Shown: positions 1-7,171, numbered from the stretch's first letter. The stretch: DNA of 7,509 nucleotides from Candidatus Zhuqueibacterota bacterium (GCA_022562855.1 JADFON010000079.1:1-7509); one strand, 5' to 3'. The notes: generated by a model from the sequence alone, not told the origin. Made by a program: numbers and translations.

Positions 1-848
1 ACCTGCTTGATGAGATAATGGATAATTTGCCGGATAACGGCAGCGGCGATCCGGACGATGCGGCGATATCTATCGCGATTGTCGGCAGACCGAACGTCGG
101 AAAATCATCCATTGTAAATGCACTGCTTGGCGAAAATAAAATGATAGTTACCGATATCCCCGGTACTACAAGGGATTCCGTGGATTCAATGGTTAAGCGA
201 AACGGGAAAACCTACTGTTTGATTGATACAGCCGGGCTTCGAAAAAAGAGAAAAGTGCATGAAAATATAGAATATTACAGCACAATACGAACTTTAAGGA
301 GCTTAGACCGGTGTCAGGTTGTTGTTATAATTGTTGACGTCCGGGAGGGAATTCAAAACCAGGATATGAAAATAATCGAAATGGCAATCAATGCTAAAAG
401 AGGGATTCTTATTGTTCTCAATAAGTGGGATCTTATCGAGAAGGACTATAAAACCTATGTTACAATGGAAAAAGAGGTAAAGGAGAAGCTCAAGAATTCC
501 GATTTTATAGAGGTTATATCTACATCGGCATTGACAAAACAACGGATTTTTAAAGTGCTTGATTTGTGCAGCAAAGTGTATGATGAATGGCATAAAGATA
601 TAGAGACAAGCCGTCTGAACGCAGCGCTCCAGAAATGGATCAGCCGGAATCATCCTCCCTCAGACAAGGGAAAGCAGGTTAGTATTAAATATTGTACACA
701 GACAAGTGCGGCGCCCCCGGTTTTCGCCTTTTTTGCAAACCGTCCCGAGGGCATTTCCGATACGTACAGAAAATATCTTAGTAATAAACTGCGTGAGAGT
801 TTTGGATTTGCGGGCATCCCGATTACGCTGCAATTCAAGAAAAAATGA
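1..848 (+). CDS. der: Ribosome assembly GTPase Der (EngA), 3' part
   Basis: Der is an essential cytoplasmic GTPase with two tandem G domains and a C-terminal KH-like domain, acting in assembly of the 50S ribosomal subunit. The 5' end lies outside the window. The frame is open from position 3 through LLDEI into the ATG at 18, so that ATG is internal, in the linker after the missing first G domain. Family members run about 440-500 residues. Numbered from that ATG, the second G domain shows G1 GRPNVGKSS (23-31), G2 TTRD (50-53), G3 DTAG (70-73), G4 NKWD (135-138) and G5 SA (170-171). Residues from about 195 to 276 match the KH-like domain, with the typical PPVFAFFANRPE and SFGFAGIPI stretches and a basic KKK end. 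Nothing looks damaged. No clear terminator follows; an AT-rich spacer with a repeat cassette begins within 10 nt of the stop. Confidence 0.96.
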   Translation, partial: LLDEIMDNLPDNGSGDPDDAAISIAIVGRPNVGKSSIVNALLGENKMIVTDIPGTTRDSVDSMVKRNGKTYCLIDTAGLRKKRKVHENIEYYSTIRTLRSLDRCQVVVIIVDVREGIQNQDMKIIEMAINAKRGILIVLNKWDLIEKDYKTYVTMEKEVKEKLKNSDFIEVISTSALTKQRIFKVLDLCSKVYDEWHKDIETSRLNAALQKWISRNHPPSDKGKQVSIKYCTQTSAAPPVFAFFANRPEGISDTYRKYLSNKLRESFGFAGIPITLQFKKK

Positions 849-855
849 TGTTAAT

Positions 856-883
856 GTCGAGCTGAGAATTTCGAGTTAAGAGT
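856..883 (-). repeat. Left degenerate 7-nt repeat array
   Basis: Read on the minus strand from 883 to 856, the sequence divides into four 7-nt units: ACTCTTA, ACTCGAA, ATTCTCA, GCTCGAC. Three fit a loose A[C/T]TCnnA pattern. It begins 8 nt after the der stop codon. The inner part contains one copy of the 12-nt inverted repeat shared with the array at the other side of the four-helix bundle gene. Confidence 0.5.
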
Positions 884-943
884 ATTTATATTCAAAGTAC
901 GTCTCCGAATTTTGTGTTTTCACTATATAGTTAAAAGATGTGG

Positions 944-966
944 GTTTTAAATAAGAATTTTAAAAC
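944..966. repeat. AT-rich inverted repeat upstream of the four-helix bundle gene
   Basis: GTTTTAAA at 944-951 and TTTAAAAC at 959-966 form a perfect 8-bp inverted repeat around a 7-nt spacer. In RNA two more G-U pairs (942-943 with 967-968) would extend the stem. It lies about 40 bp upstream of the promoter-like box, so it could be an operator or a weak hairpin. In such AT-rich sequence a chance match is quite possible. Confidence 0.25.
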
Positions 967-1002
967 TTAAAAATCGATCAAGTTTATCAGAACGGAGTTT
1001 TT

Positions 1003-1010
1003 TATATTTG
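1003..1010 (+). promoter_or_regulatory. Candidate FCB-type promoter -7 box
   Basis: TATATTTG matches the Bacteroidota-type -7 consensus TAnnTTTG exactly, 33 nt before the ATG of the four-helix bundle gene. A convincing TTTG-like -33 element is not present; the nearest, TTTA at 983-986, is too close. It probably drives the small gene if functional, but AT-rich spacers produce such matches by chance. Confidence 0.35.
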
Positions 1011-1043
1011 TTCTTTCAATGTAGTGCTTAAACAAGTACAAAA

Positions 1044-1406
1044 ATGCAGGATTTAAAATTACGTACTAAGAAATTTGCTTTAGATATAATACGATTTTGT
1101 GCAACGTTGCCTAAACGGCAAGAATATTTTATTATAGGTAAACAGCTAATGCGAAGCGCTACATCGGTTGGCGCTAATTATAGGTCCTCTTGTCGCGCAA
1201 AATCAAGAAAGGATTTTATTCTAAAGTTGTCAATTGTTGAAGAAGAAGCGGATGAATGTTTGTATTGGCTGGAATTAGTCGAAGAATTAAACAAAAACAA
1301 ATCGGATATGTTGAATCAGCTAAAAAATGAGGCAAATGAATTGCTTTCAATTATTGTGGCATCAAAGAAAACGGCCAGAAAAAATTTAAATAATCAATCG
1401 AATTAA
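1044..1406 (+). CDS. Four-helix bundle protein, S23/23S rRNA intervening-sequence (IVP) family
   Basis: This 120-residue, charged, all-helical protein carries the hallmarks of the family first found in 23S rRNA intervening sequences and related to the Avd accessory proteins of diversity-generating retroelements. It has an N-terminal helix with LRTKKFALDIIRF (5-17), the conserved RSATSVGANYRSS stretch (37-49), SRKDFILKLSIVEEEADE (54-71) and YWLELVEE (74-81), then a C-terminal helix and a basic, Asn-rich tail. The length is normal for the family. The molecular role of stand-alone members is not established; Avd-type proteins form pentamers that bind nucleic acid. The ATG start places the conserved N-terminal helix correctly, with no Shine-Dalgarno visible. 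It is flanked by inverted repeat arrays and separates der from an unrelated exported protease. No 23S rRNA and no reverse transcriptase or variable repeat is present, so neither an in-place rRNA intervening sequence nor a DGR is supported. Confidence 0.9.
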   Translation: MQDLKLRTKKFALDIIRFCATLPKRQEYFIIGKQLMRSATSVGANYRSSCRAKSRKDFILKLSIVEEEADECLYWLELVEELNKNKSDMLNQLKNEANELLSIIVASKKTARKNLNNQSN

Positions 1407-1413
1407 TAAAAAA

Positions 1414-1441
1414 ATTCGTAATTCGCAACTCGAAATTCAAA
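1414..1441 (+). repeat. Right degenerate 7-nt repeat array
   Basis: Four consecutive 7-nt units on the plus strand, ATTCGTA, ATTCGCA, ACTCGAA and ATTCAAA, begin 8 nt after the stop of the four-helix bundle gene and end just before the metalloprotease start region. Consensus is roughly A[T/C]TCGnA. The third and fourth units hold AACTCGAAATTC (1427-1438), the exact reverse complement of 866-877. Confidence 0.55.
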
Positions 1442-1454
1442 AATATTGTCGAAC

Positions 1455-3257
1455 ATGATTAGAAAATCAAAAATTTATTTAATCTGTCAGTTATTTTTGT
1501 TTCTTGCAACTCCAATGGTTCTTTATTCGCAGGAGGCGGTAAAACGGATGGGAGCCGATCTGGAAGAGGGCAGGATCACGATGCACGATTACGCCGTGAA
1601 CCGCGGTTATGAATTGTTCGCTCCGGAAAGGCTCGACGCCCGGTACCGCGTGCCGGACGACCGGCATGATAAATGCGGGTTGGGAGTCATACATCTTTTA
1701 AGGACGGAATTCGATACTTTTACCACGGAAGAGCAGGATTTTTTCCGCCGTTTCGCATTCCGCCCATCGCTTCCGCAAAGCTATGTCAGTCCGGGGGGTT
1801 TTTTTAAGTTACATTATACAACTTCCGGTTCCAATTCAGTCTCTGTCGTGGATGATGACGGTAACGATATCCCCGATTTTGTCGATGAAGCTGCTCTCGC
1901 ATTCGATAACGTTCACCTTCTCTATACCGATACACTCGGTTACCAGGCGCCTCCAGCGGATGGAGTGGATGGTAATGAGTATGATGTATATATTGAAAAT
2001 CTTGGTTCGGGTACTTATGGATTGACTGCGCCCGAAGGACTGGGATTAAATACCCAATCGTATTTAATAATTGATAACGACTTTGCCGGTCAGGGATATT
2101 TTACAAATGGACTTGACGCTTTACGTGTTACCGTAGCGCATGAATACCATCATATGATTCAAATGGGATACATTTGGAGGTCGGGGGACAGGTTTTTTTA
2201 TGAAATGACCGCTACCTGGTTTGAAGACGTCGTTTACGATGACGTGAATGACTATTTTCAATATTTGCCTACGTTGTTTCAGGGGAGTGGATTTATTACC
2301 AACTCTACATCCAATTTTAGCTTGCCTTTTACAGACGTTGCGGACATGTACGGTAGATCGATCTGGATGCATTTTCTTGCGGCACAGTTCGGAGAAGTGA
2401 CTACGCACAACACGGTCCGGAGTATGTGGGAAAAAATGACTACCGACATTGCCATAAATGCAATTGAAAGCGCTGTTAACGAAGGCCTCCCTGTATCATT
2501 TGAAGAGGCATTTCACACGTTCAATACCTGGAATTATTTTACCGGGTCGCGAGCCGATACGGTGAATTATTATCCTGAGGGCAGGACCTACCCCGACCTC
2601 GTTTTTAACGAGACCCTGTTCAATGCCAACGATACAACATTCACCGTAACAAACAGGGAATTATCGACGCAATATATATCGGTTAACCGTCAACTTGCAA
2701 GTACATTTTCATTGTCTTTTGAGGCAGAATTGGACGATATTGATACGTGGAGAGTCTCAACGATACTCTCGGATAATTCCGGTCAGACTACGGTTAGCGG
2801 AGTTTCGTTTTTGAATGGCATTTCGGGAAGCTCTCTCGTGACAAGTTTTGGCAATAACCCTGAACTGGTGATCGTGGCGACCAATACAACAAAGTTTGGA
2901 AAACCGGGAAATTTCCCGTTAAGCGTTGATCTGAAAATGTTCGGTCCTGCAGAACTCAATGCCAATAAACTGCTCCCGACAATTCCAAGCCCTGCAAATT
3001 TCAGCGTAGTCAACCGGGTAAAAATTCCGTTTGTTATAGTCGATCCGTCGGACATTGAGATAAAAATTTACTCGATAAGCGGGGCATTGATAAAAAGCTT
3101 CCCTGAACGCACGTTCAGCGTTCCCGGTCTCTACGAAAACGAGTTTATATGGGACGGCAGGAATGATAACAACGAACGTGTTCCAAGCGGTATTTACATA
3201 TGTATTTTAAAAGGGGATAATTTTATCCATCGGGAAAAAATGGCGATAATAAGATAG
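1455..3257 (+). CDS. Exported HExxH metalloprotease with type IX secretion sorting domain
   Basis: Residue numbers count from the ATG at 1455; the upstream TTG at 1446 would add three residues. ATG was preferred because it opens directly onto a signal peptide: basic IRKSK, a hydrophobic core, likely cleavage near residue 25 (LYS|QE). No Shine-Dalgarno decides the matter. The zinc site is HEYHH (229-233), inside VTVAHEYHHMIQMGY. FYEMTATWFED follows, with E250 or E257 as candidate third ligand of a gluzincin-like site. Upstream, DDDGNDIPDFVD (133-144) resembles an EF-hand or thrombospondin-type Ca2+ loop. The middle is followed by a beta-rich domain (about 395-495). The C-terminal 90 or so residues hold IKIYSISG, an FIWDGRNDNNERVPSGIY stretch and a basic end, typical of FlgD-like/type A sorting domains recognised by type IX secretion. 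The architecture resembles the MXAN_6640-type putative metalloproteases. The substrate is unknown; the protein is probably surface-attached or released. Confidence 0.88.
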   Translation: MIRKSKIYLICQLFLFLATPMVLYSQEAVKRMGADLEEGRITMHDYAVNRGYELFAPERLDARYRVPDDRHDKCGLGVIHLLRTEFDTFTTEEQDFFRRFAFRPSLPQSYVSPGGFFKLHYTTSGSNSVSVVDDDGNDIPDFVDEAALAFDNVHLLYTDTLGYQAPPADGVDGNEYDVYIENLGSGTYGLTAPEGLGLNTQSYLIIDNDFAGQGYFTNGLDALRVTVAHEYHHMIQMGYIWRSGDRFFYEMTATWFEDVVYDDVNDYFQYLPTLFQGSGFITNSTSNFSLPFTDVADMYGRSIWMHFLAAQFGEVTTHNTVRSMWEKMTTDIAINAIESAVNEGLPVSFEEAFHTFNTWNYFTGSRADTVNYYPEGRTYPDLVFNETLFNANDTTFTVTNRELSTQYISVNRQLASTFSLSFEAELDDIDTWRVSTILSDNSGQTTVSGVSFLNGISGSSLVTSFGNNPELVIVATNTTKFGKPGNFPLSVDLKMFGPAELNANKLLPTIPSPANFSVVNRVKIPFVIVDPSDIEIKIYSISGALIKSFPERTFSVPGLYENEFIWDGRNDNNERVPSGIYICILKGDNFIHREKMAIIR

Positions 3258-3345
3258 CGGGAGATAGACTGAAAGTTTGAATAAAATATCTTCGTTGAAT
3301 ATATCAGTATTGATTTTTGCAAGTATCATTTAGAAAAGTGTCTCT

Positions 3346-5601
3346 ATGAAACCTGGAAAAAATATTTGTATCGTTATTGGTGCATTAATCCTTTCTGCCG
3401 CACTGTCCGGCTTGCCAACACGCGGAGCAGAAATTGTATTTGCTCAGACGCTCGACAGAAGCACAGAAAACCCGGCAGAAAGATTGGTAAAAGAGGGCGA
3501 TGCGGCGTACAGGATTGGAAAATATGCTGAAGCTCTCTCAATGTATAAGGATGCGGTTTCAGAGGACGCCTCTCTTTCAAATAAGCAGTCTCTTAATCTT
3601 CGAATGGCAATGTCTTTGTATTACCTGAAGGACTTTTCTTCGGCAATATCCCATTTTCAGAAGGCAAAAAACCTTCCCGTGAGGGACGGCTCACGCCGCG
3701 GTTCGGCGTTCCATGAATACATAGATTACTATACTGCAATGACCGAAATGCTTGCGGGTGATTATAGCGCAGCGGCAGCTTTATTTGCCGTCGTTCCTGA
3801 ACGATACCCGTCAAGTTTTGTAAAGAATGAAGCATCTTTCAAAGCCGGACGCCTTAACCATATCCTGGGAAATTATTCCGAATCGAACCGGTTGTTATCG
3901 CCGCTGGAAAATGTGAGAAATATTGAAGCAGGGCGCACCGCCACCCGGTATTACATTGCGATGAACTTTTTGAATACCGGCGATGAGGAAAACGGTATAT
4001 CGAGAATCTTAAATATATTAAATTCTTCTCCGTCCGACACGTTCGCGTTGAAATCGGCTGACAGGCTCTTCGGACTGAGAACTAATGCTGGCGGTGAAGG
4101 GGCGGTTCGTCCCGAAAGGGACCACTCACGTGGCGAACCGCCCCTACTATCCGAACAGGAAACAGTGCTTCTGGCTTCTGTTTATAACAGTCATGCAAAA
4201 GAAGACCGGGCGCATGAACTTCTTGACGGATATTTTGAAAGGTTTGCCGGGGGCGAATATACCGGCAGGGCTCATTTTGAACAGGGAAAGGTACACTATT
4301 CCCGCCGCCGTTACCGGGATGCAATTACAAGTTTTAACAAATCGTTTTCACAACTGAAAGATCCGGGACTCATTCGGGAATCACGTTTATATATCGCCCG
4401 AAGCTATAATAACAGCGGAGACAGGGCTGCTTCGGACAGGGAGTACGGCAGGTTCGCCCGTGAATATCCCTCCGACAGAAAAGCGGCGGAATCGCTTTGG
4501 TTGATCGCCCTTAACCTTGAACGGAGAGGCGAACTGTTGAAAGCGTCTGAGGAATACAGGAAAATTGCAGGGAAACCGGCGCCAAACGCTTACCGCGACA
4601 GGGCGCTATTCCGAACGGGTTTCACCTTGTATAAAAACGATTATCTAACGAGGTCGAGTGAGTATTTCAATGGTCTGAAAAAGCAGTTTTCGGGGACGGA
4701 ACTGGCAAATCAGGCTGCTTTCTGGGAGGCAAAAGCTCTTGAAAAACTCGGCAAAAGCCAGTCGTCGCAGGATGTATTTTCCAAACTGGCGCAAATCAGC
4801 AGGAGAAGTTATTATGCCGTTGCGGCAAGAGAAAAATCGGGACATACCGTTGATTTTGTGTCCGGTGAATCGTTAACGGTCCCGGTGATTCCGCAGGGAA
4901 TGACCGAAGCTGTGGAAATAGGGTTTATTTTTGGCGAACCATGGGGTTCGAGAGAACTTCGGCGGTTCAGACGCGGGGCGAATGTAACGAAGCAATCGCT
5001 CATTGAACTGTACCATGCCCTTGCAGAAATGGGAACCTATAAAGTGGCGGTTCAAACCGCCGACCTGTTATACAACAAGTTCTATTACGGTTCGAACAAC
5101 TTAGACGTCCTTCGCTGGCTCTATCCGAAACCCTATTCCGAACTGCTTGACGGTATCCCGGAAGCGTCACGGGTCGAGGAAAGCCTGATATTTGGTGTAA
5201 TGAGGCGTGAAAGCCTGTTCGAACTGAAAGCCGTATCTTCCGCCGGGGCATTGGGACTAATGCAGTTAATGCCTTCTACAGCCGCGAGCCTTGCCAGGTC
5301 GATCGGGCTTCAGGATTTTTCGGTGAGCGAAGTGTTTATGCCCGCTGTCAATATGCATCTTGGCATTAGAAATATCCATGATTTAATGCAAAGATTCCGG
5401 CGTAATGTGCCTTTGGTTCTCGCTGCATACAATGCCGGGGATTCGGCGGTTCGTAGATGGGTCGACCGCTACGGCACGGACGATATGGACGAATTTATCG
5501 AAAATATTGAATACTCGGAAACGCGTACGTTTGTTAAAGAAGTATTGAAAAATTACTATTTTTACGAACGGTTGTATCCGGATGAATCTAACATGAATTG
5601 A
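3346..5601 (+). CDS. Periplasmic TPR-containing soluble lytic murein transglycosylase (Slt-type, GH23)
   Basis: This 751-residue enzyme would cleave the MurNAc-GlcNAc bond of peptidoglycan to give 1,6-anhydro-MurNAc ends during wall turnover. The N-terminus is a signal peptide with hydrophobic core 7-23 and probable cleavage after A33 (VFA|Q); no lipobox is seen, so it should be soluble. Residues about 44-490 are helical TPR-like repeats (for example GDAAYRIGKYAEALSMY at 51-67 and GKVHYSRRRYRDAITSF at 314-330), giving a superhelix as in Slt70. The catalytic domain (about 610-745) has VMRRES with catalytic Glu622, SSAGALGLMQLMP (631-643), AAYNAG (693-698) and IEYSETR (721-727), all GH23 signatures. 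It is longer than E. coli Slt70 (about 645 residues). Residues 251-268 are encoded by an inserted palindromic repeat. The 88-nt gap upstream has GATTTTTG at 3312-3319, one mismatch from a TAnnTTTG box, but no clear partner element or Shine-Dalgarno. Confidence 0.94.
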   Translation: MKPGKNICIVIGALILSAALSGLPTRGAEIVFAQTLDRSTENPAERLVKEGDAAYRIGKYAEALSMYKDAVSEDASLSNKQSLNLRMAMSLYYLKDFSSAISHFQKAKNLPVRDGSRRGSAFHEYIDYYTAMTEMLAGDYSAAAALFAVVPERYPSSFVKNEASFKAGRLNHILGNYSESNRLLSPLENVRNIEAGRTATRYYIAMNFLNTGDEENGISRILNILNSSPSDTFALKSADRLFGLRTNAGGEGAVRPERDHSRGEPPLLSEQETVLLASVYNSHAKEDRAHELLDGYFERFAGGEYTGRAHFEQGKVHYSRRRYRDAITSFNKSFSQLKDPGLIRESRLYIARSYNNSGDRAASDREYGRFAREYPSDRKAAESLWLIALNLERRGELLKASEEYRKIAGKPAPNAYRDRALFRTGFTLYKNDYLTRSSEYFNGLKKQFSGTELANQAAFWEAKALEKLGKSQSSQDVFSKLAQISRRSYYAVAAREKSGHTVDFVSGESLTVPVIPQGMTEAVEIGFIFGEPWGSRELRRFRRGANVTKQSLIELYHALAEMGTYKVAVQTADLLYNKFYYGSNNLDVLRWLYPKPYSELLDGIPEASRVEESLIFGVMRRESLFELKAVSSAGALGLMQLMPSTAASLARSIGLQDFSVSEVFMPAVNMHLGIRNIHDLMQRFRRNVPLVLAAYNAGDSAVRRWVDRYGTDDMDEFIENIEYSETRTFVKEVLKNYYFYERLYPDESNMN
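4098..4145. repeat. In-frame palindromic repeat element inside the transglycosylase gene
   Basis: A perfect 12-bp inverted repeat, AGGGGCGGTTCG (4098-4109) and CGAACCGCCCCT (4134-4145), encloses 24 nt. These split exactly into two further hairpins: TCCC-GAAA-GGGA (4110-4121, a GNRA-type loop) and CCAC-TCAC-GTGG (4122-4133). The result is a three-way junction with no unpaired junction bases. Its 48 bp equal 16 codons, so the frame is kept, and it encodes the Pro/Arg/Glu-rich segment at about residues 251-268 between TPR-like helices. The right arm continues as CCCCTAC, like the GTAGGGGCG...CGCCCCTAC palindromes dispersed in many bacterial genomes, from memory. It is most likely a short non-autonomous mobile repeat that inserted in frame. 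Confidence 0.75.
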
Positions 5602-5659
5602 CCGGAAATTGTATTTATCTGCCAAATCCGCATAGGTATTTTCACATCAATATCTAATC

Positions 5660-7159
5660 ATGCGTATAAAGAAAATATTAATAGCTAACCGTGGTGAAAT
5701 AGCTGTCAGGATAATAAACGCCTGTACGGAGATGGCTATTACCTCGGTCGCGGTTTATTCCGATGCCGATAGATCGTCATATCACACCGAAAGAGCGGAT
5801 GAGGCTTATCATATCGGCGAATCGCCTGCTTCCGAAAGCTATCTGTGCATAAAAAAAATTATCGATACTGCTCTGAAATCAAAGTGCGATGCCATCCACC
5901 CCGGATACGGATTCTTATCGGAAAACGACCGGTTTGCTCAAGAAGTCAAAAAAGCGGGTCTCATCTTTATCGGTCCGCCGCCCGAATCGATATCGGCTAT
6001 GGGCGATAAAACGGCAGCCAGGAAACTGATGATAGAAGCCGGGATACCCGTTGTCCCCGGAACGGTGGAGCCTCTTTCCGGTAAAAAGGACGCACATTCC
6101 GCAGCAAGGGAAATCGGCTACCCTGTATTGATAAAAGCCGTCGGAGGCGGAGGCGGCAAAGGGATGAGAAAAGTTGAAAAAGCCTCCGATCTTGACGAAG
6201 CGTTCAACCGTGCGGTTTCCGAAGCCACGTCTTCGTTTGCAAATCCCCATGTTTACATAGAAAAATATCTTAACTCGCCGAGACACATAGAATTTCAGAT
6301 TCTTGCAGACCATTTCGGAAATGTTATCCATCTTGGTGAACGGGAATGTTCGATACAGCGGAGGCATCAAAAAGTTATAGAAGAAGCGCCGTCTTCGATC
6401 CTCACTGACAGGGAGCGGGAGTCGTATGGGGACCTGGCAGTAAGGACAGCGAAAGCCTGCGGATACAAAAATGCTGGTACGGTCGAATTTCTCATGGATG
6501 AAAACCGGAATTTTTATTTTCTTGAAATGAACACCCGGCTCCAGGTGGAGCATCCGGTCACCGAAGAAGTAACACACATTGACATCGTAAACGAGCAGAT
6601 ACGAATTGCCGCCGGAGAAAAACTCCGTTATAAACAGGACGACATAACCTGGAAAGGAAGCGCTATCGAGTGCAGGATTTATGCTGAAGATCCCCTGAAC
6701 GATTTCTATCCGTCCATAGGCACGATTTCCGATCTTAAAGAACCTACGGGAAACGGTGTCAGGATAGACAGCGGGGTGAAAAAATTTAACGAGATAAGCG
6801 TTTTCTATGATCCACTCATCGCAAAGTTGATCTGCTCTGCAGAAGACCGCAAAGGCGCGATTGAAAAATCATGCAGGGCGTTGGACGATTATGTTCTTTC
6901 AGGAGTCACGACAAATCTCTCTTTTTGTTATTATGTCTTAAATCATAAAAGTTTCCGGAGTGGAAAATTCGACACGCATTTTATAGACCGGGAATTTAAA
7001 CCGGGTTTATTGAATGTTTTCAACGGTAAAGAAAAAGCTATGTCCGCCGCCGCCGCGGCTCATTATAAACATAAAAGTTTGAAGACAAATCGATTCGTAA
7101 ATAGCTCTGCGAAACAGGGCAACTGGAAAATAACCGGGTTAATGGACGCCATGAGTTGA
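5660..7159 (+). CDS. accC: Biotin carboxylase subunit of an acyl-CoA carboxylase
   Basis: This cytoplasmic ATP-grasp enzyme uses ATP and bicarbonate to carboxylate biotin on a carrier protein, the first half-reaction of acetyl- or propionyl-CoA carboxylase. ANRGEIA (9-15) opens the biotin carboxylase N-domain. Lys117 and Lys159 bind ATP, and the glycine-rich loop GGGGGKG is at 162-168. HIEFQ (209-213), CSIQRRHQK (230-238) and FLEMNTRLQVEHPVTEE (287-303) supply the catalytic residues: by alignment from memory E289, N291, R293, Q295 and E297, with R339 in IECRIYAEDP. None is missing. At 499 residues it exceeds the roughly 450 of E. coli AccC; the extra C-terminal part (about 448-499, with an Ala run at 463-467) is common in the longer FCB enzymes. 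The substrate, acetyl- or propionyl-CoA, is set by a carboxyltransferase outside the window. The start matches the family N-terminus; no Shine-Dalgarno is visible in the 58-nt gap upstream. Confidence 0.95.
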   Translation: MRIKKILIANRGEIAVRIINACTEMAITSVAVYSDADRSSYHTERADEAYHIGESPASESYLCIKKIIDTALKSKCDAIHPGYGFLSENDRFAQEVKKAGLIFIGPPPESISAMGDKTAARKLMIEAGIPVVPGTVEPLSGKKDAHSAAREIGYPVLIKAVGGGGGKGMRKVEKASDLDEAFNRAVSEATSSFANPHVYIEKYLNSPRHIEFQILADHFGNVIHLGERECSIQRRHQKVIEEAPSSILTDRERESYGDLAVRTAKACGYKNAGTVEFLMDENRNFYFLEMNTRLQVEHPVTEEVTHIDIVNEQIRIAAGEKLRYKQDDITWKGSAIECRIYAEDPLNDFYPSIGTISDLKEPTGNGVRIDSGVKKFNEISVFYDPLIAKLICSAEDRKGAIEKSCRALDDYVLSGVTTNLSFCYYVLNHKSFRSGKFDTHFIDREFKPGLLNVFNGKEKAMSAAAAAHYKHKSLKTNRFVNSSAKQGNWKITGLMDAMS

Positions 7160-7171
7160 GATAAAAACGTT

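Larger units (their letters stand above)
856..1441. mobile_element. Putative four-helix bundle gene cassette bounded by inverted heptamer arrays
   Basis: The four-helix bundle gene lies between two short arrays built from degenerate 7-nt units in opposite orientation, about 530 nt apart. They share a perfect 12-nt inverted repeat, GAATTTCGAGTT at 866-877 and AACTCGAAATTC at 1427-1438. The content is AT-rich (about 35% G+C over 1081-1380) compared with about 50-58% in samples of the downstream transglycosylase and carboxylase genes. Members of this protein family are known from intervening sequences in 23S rRNA genes, where complementary ends enclose the gene, so a bounded mobile-like cassette is a reasonable inference. 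There is no transposase, and the exact boundaries are a guess from the repeat arrays. Confidence 0.4.

Noticed and set aside
1044-1406. Accessory (Avd) protein of a diversity-generating retroelement
   Set aside because: The family is related, but no reverse transcriptase, template repeat or variable repeat is visible in the window.
4085-4357. Plus-strand open frame overlapping the palindromic repeat
   Set aside because: Out of frame with the transglycosylase, whose TPR-like coding continues on both sides; no independent protein features.
4935-4957. Overlapping small inverted repeats CGAACC-ATGG-GGTTCG and GTTC-GAGA-GAAC
   Set aside because: Short stems inside the GEPWGSREL coding stretch; the protein sequence looks native to the enzyme rather than inserted, so not called as a second repeat copy.
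5046-5061. Palindrome GGCGGTT-CA-AACCGCC, similar in sequence to the arm of the 48-bp element
   Set aside because: It lies in an uninterrupted stretch of the transglycosylase (VAVQTADLLY) that reads like normal helical repeat sequence, and lacks the inner hairpins and the CCCCTAC end; probably a chance result of codon choice.
5602-5659. Terminator or promoter between the transglycosylase and biotin carboxylase genes
   Set aside because: No stem followed by a T run. The best box-like sequence, TATTTTCA at 5637-5644, has mismatches and no upstream partner.
5915-6577. 220-codon open frame on the minus strand
   Set aside because: It lies antisense within the strongly conserved biotin carboxylase gene, and its Cys/Arg/Phe-rich translation resembles no domain I recognise; a shadow frame.
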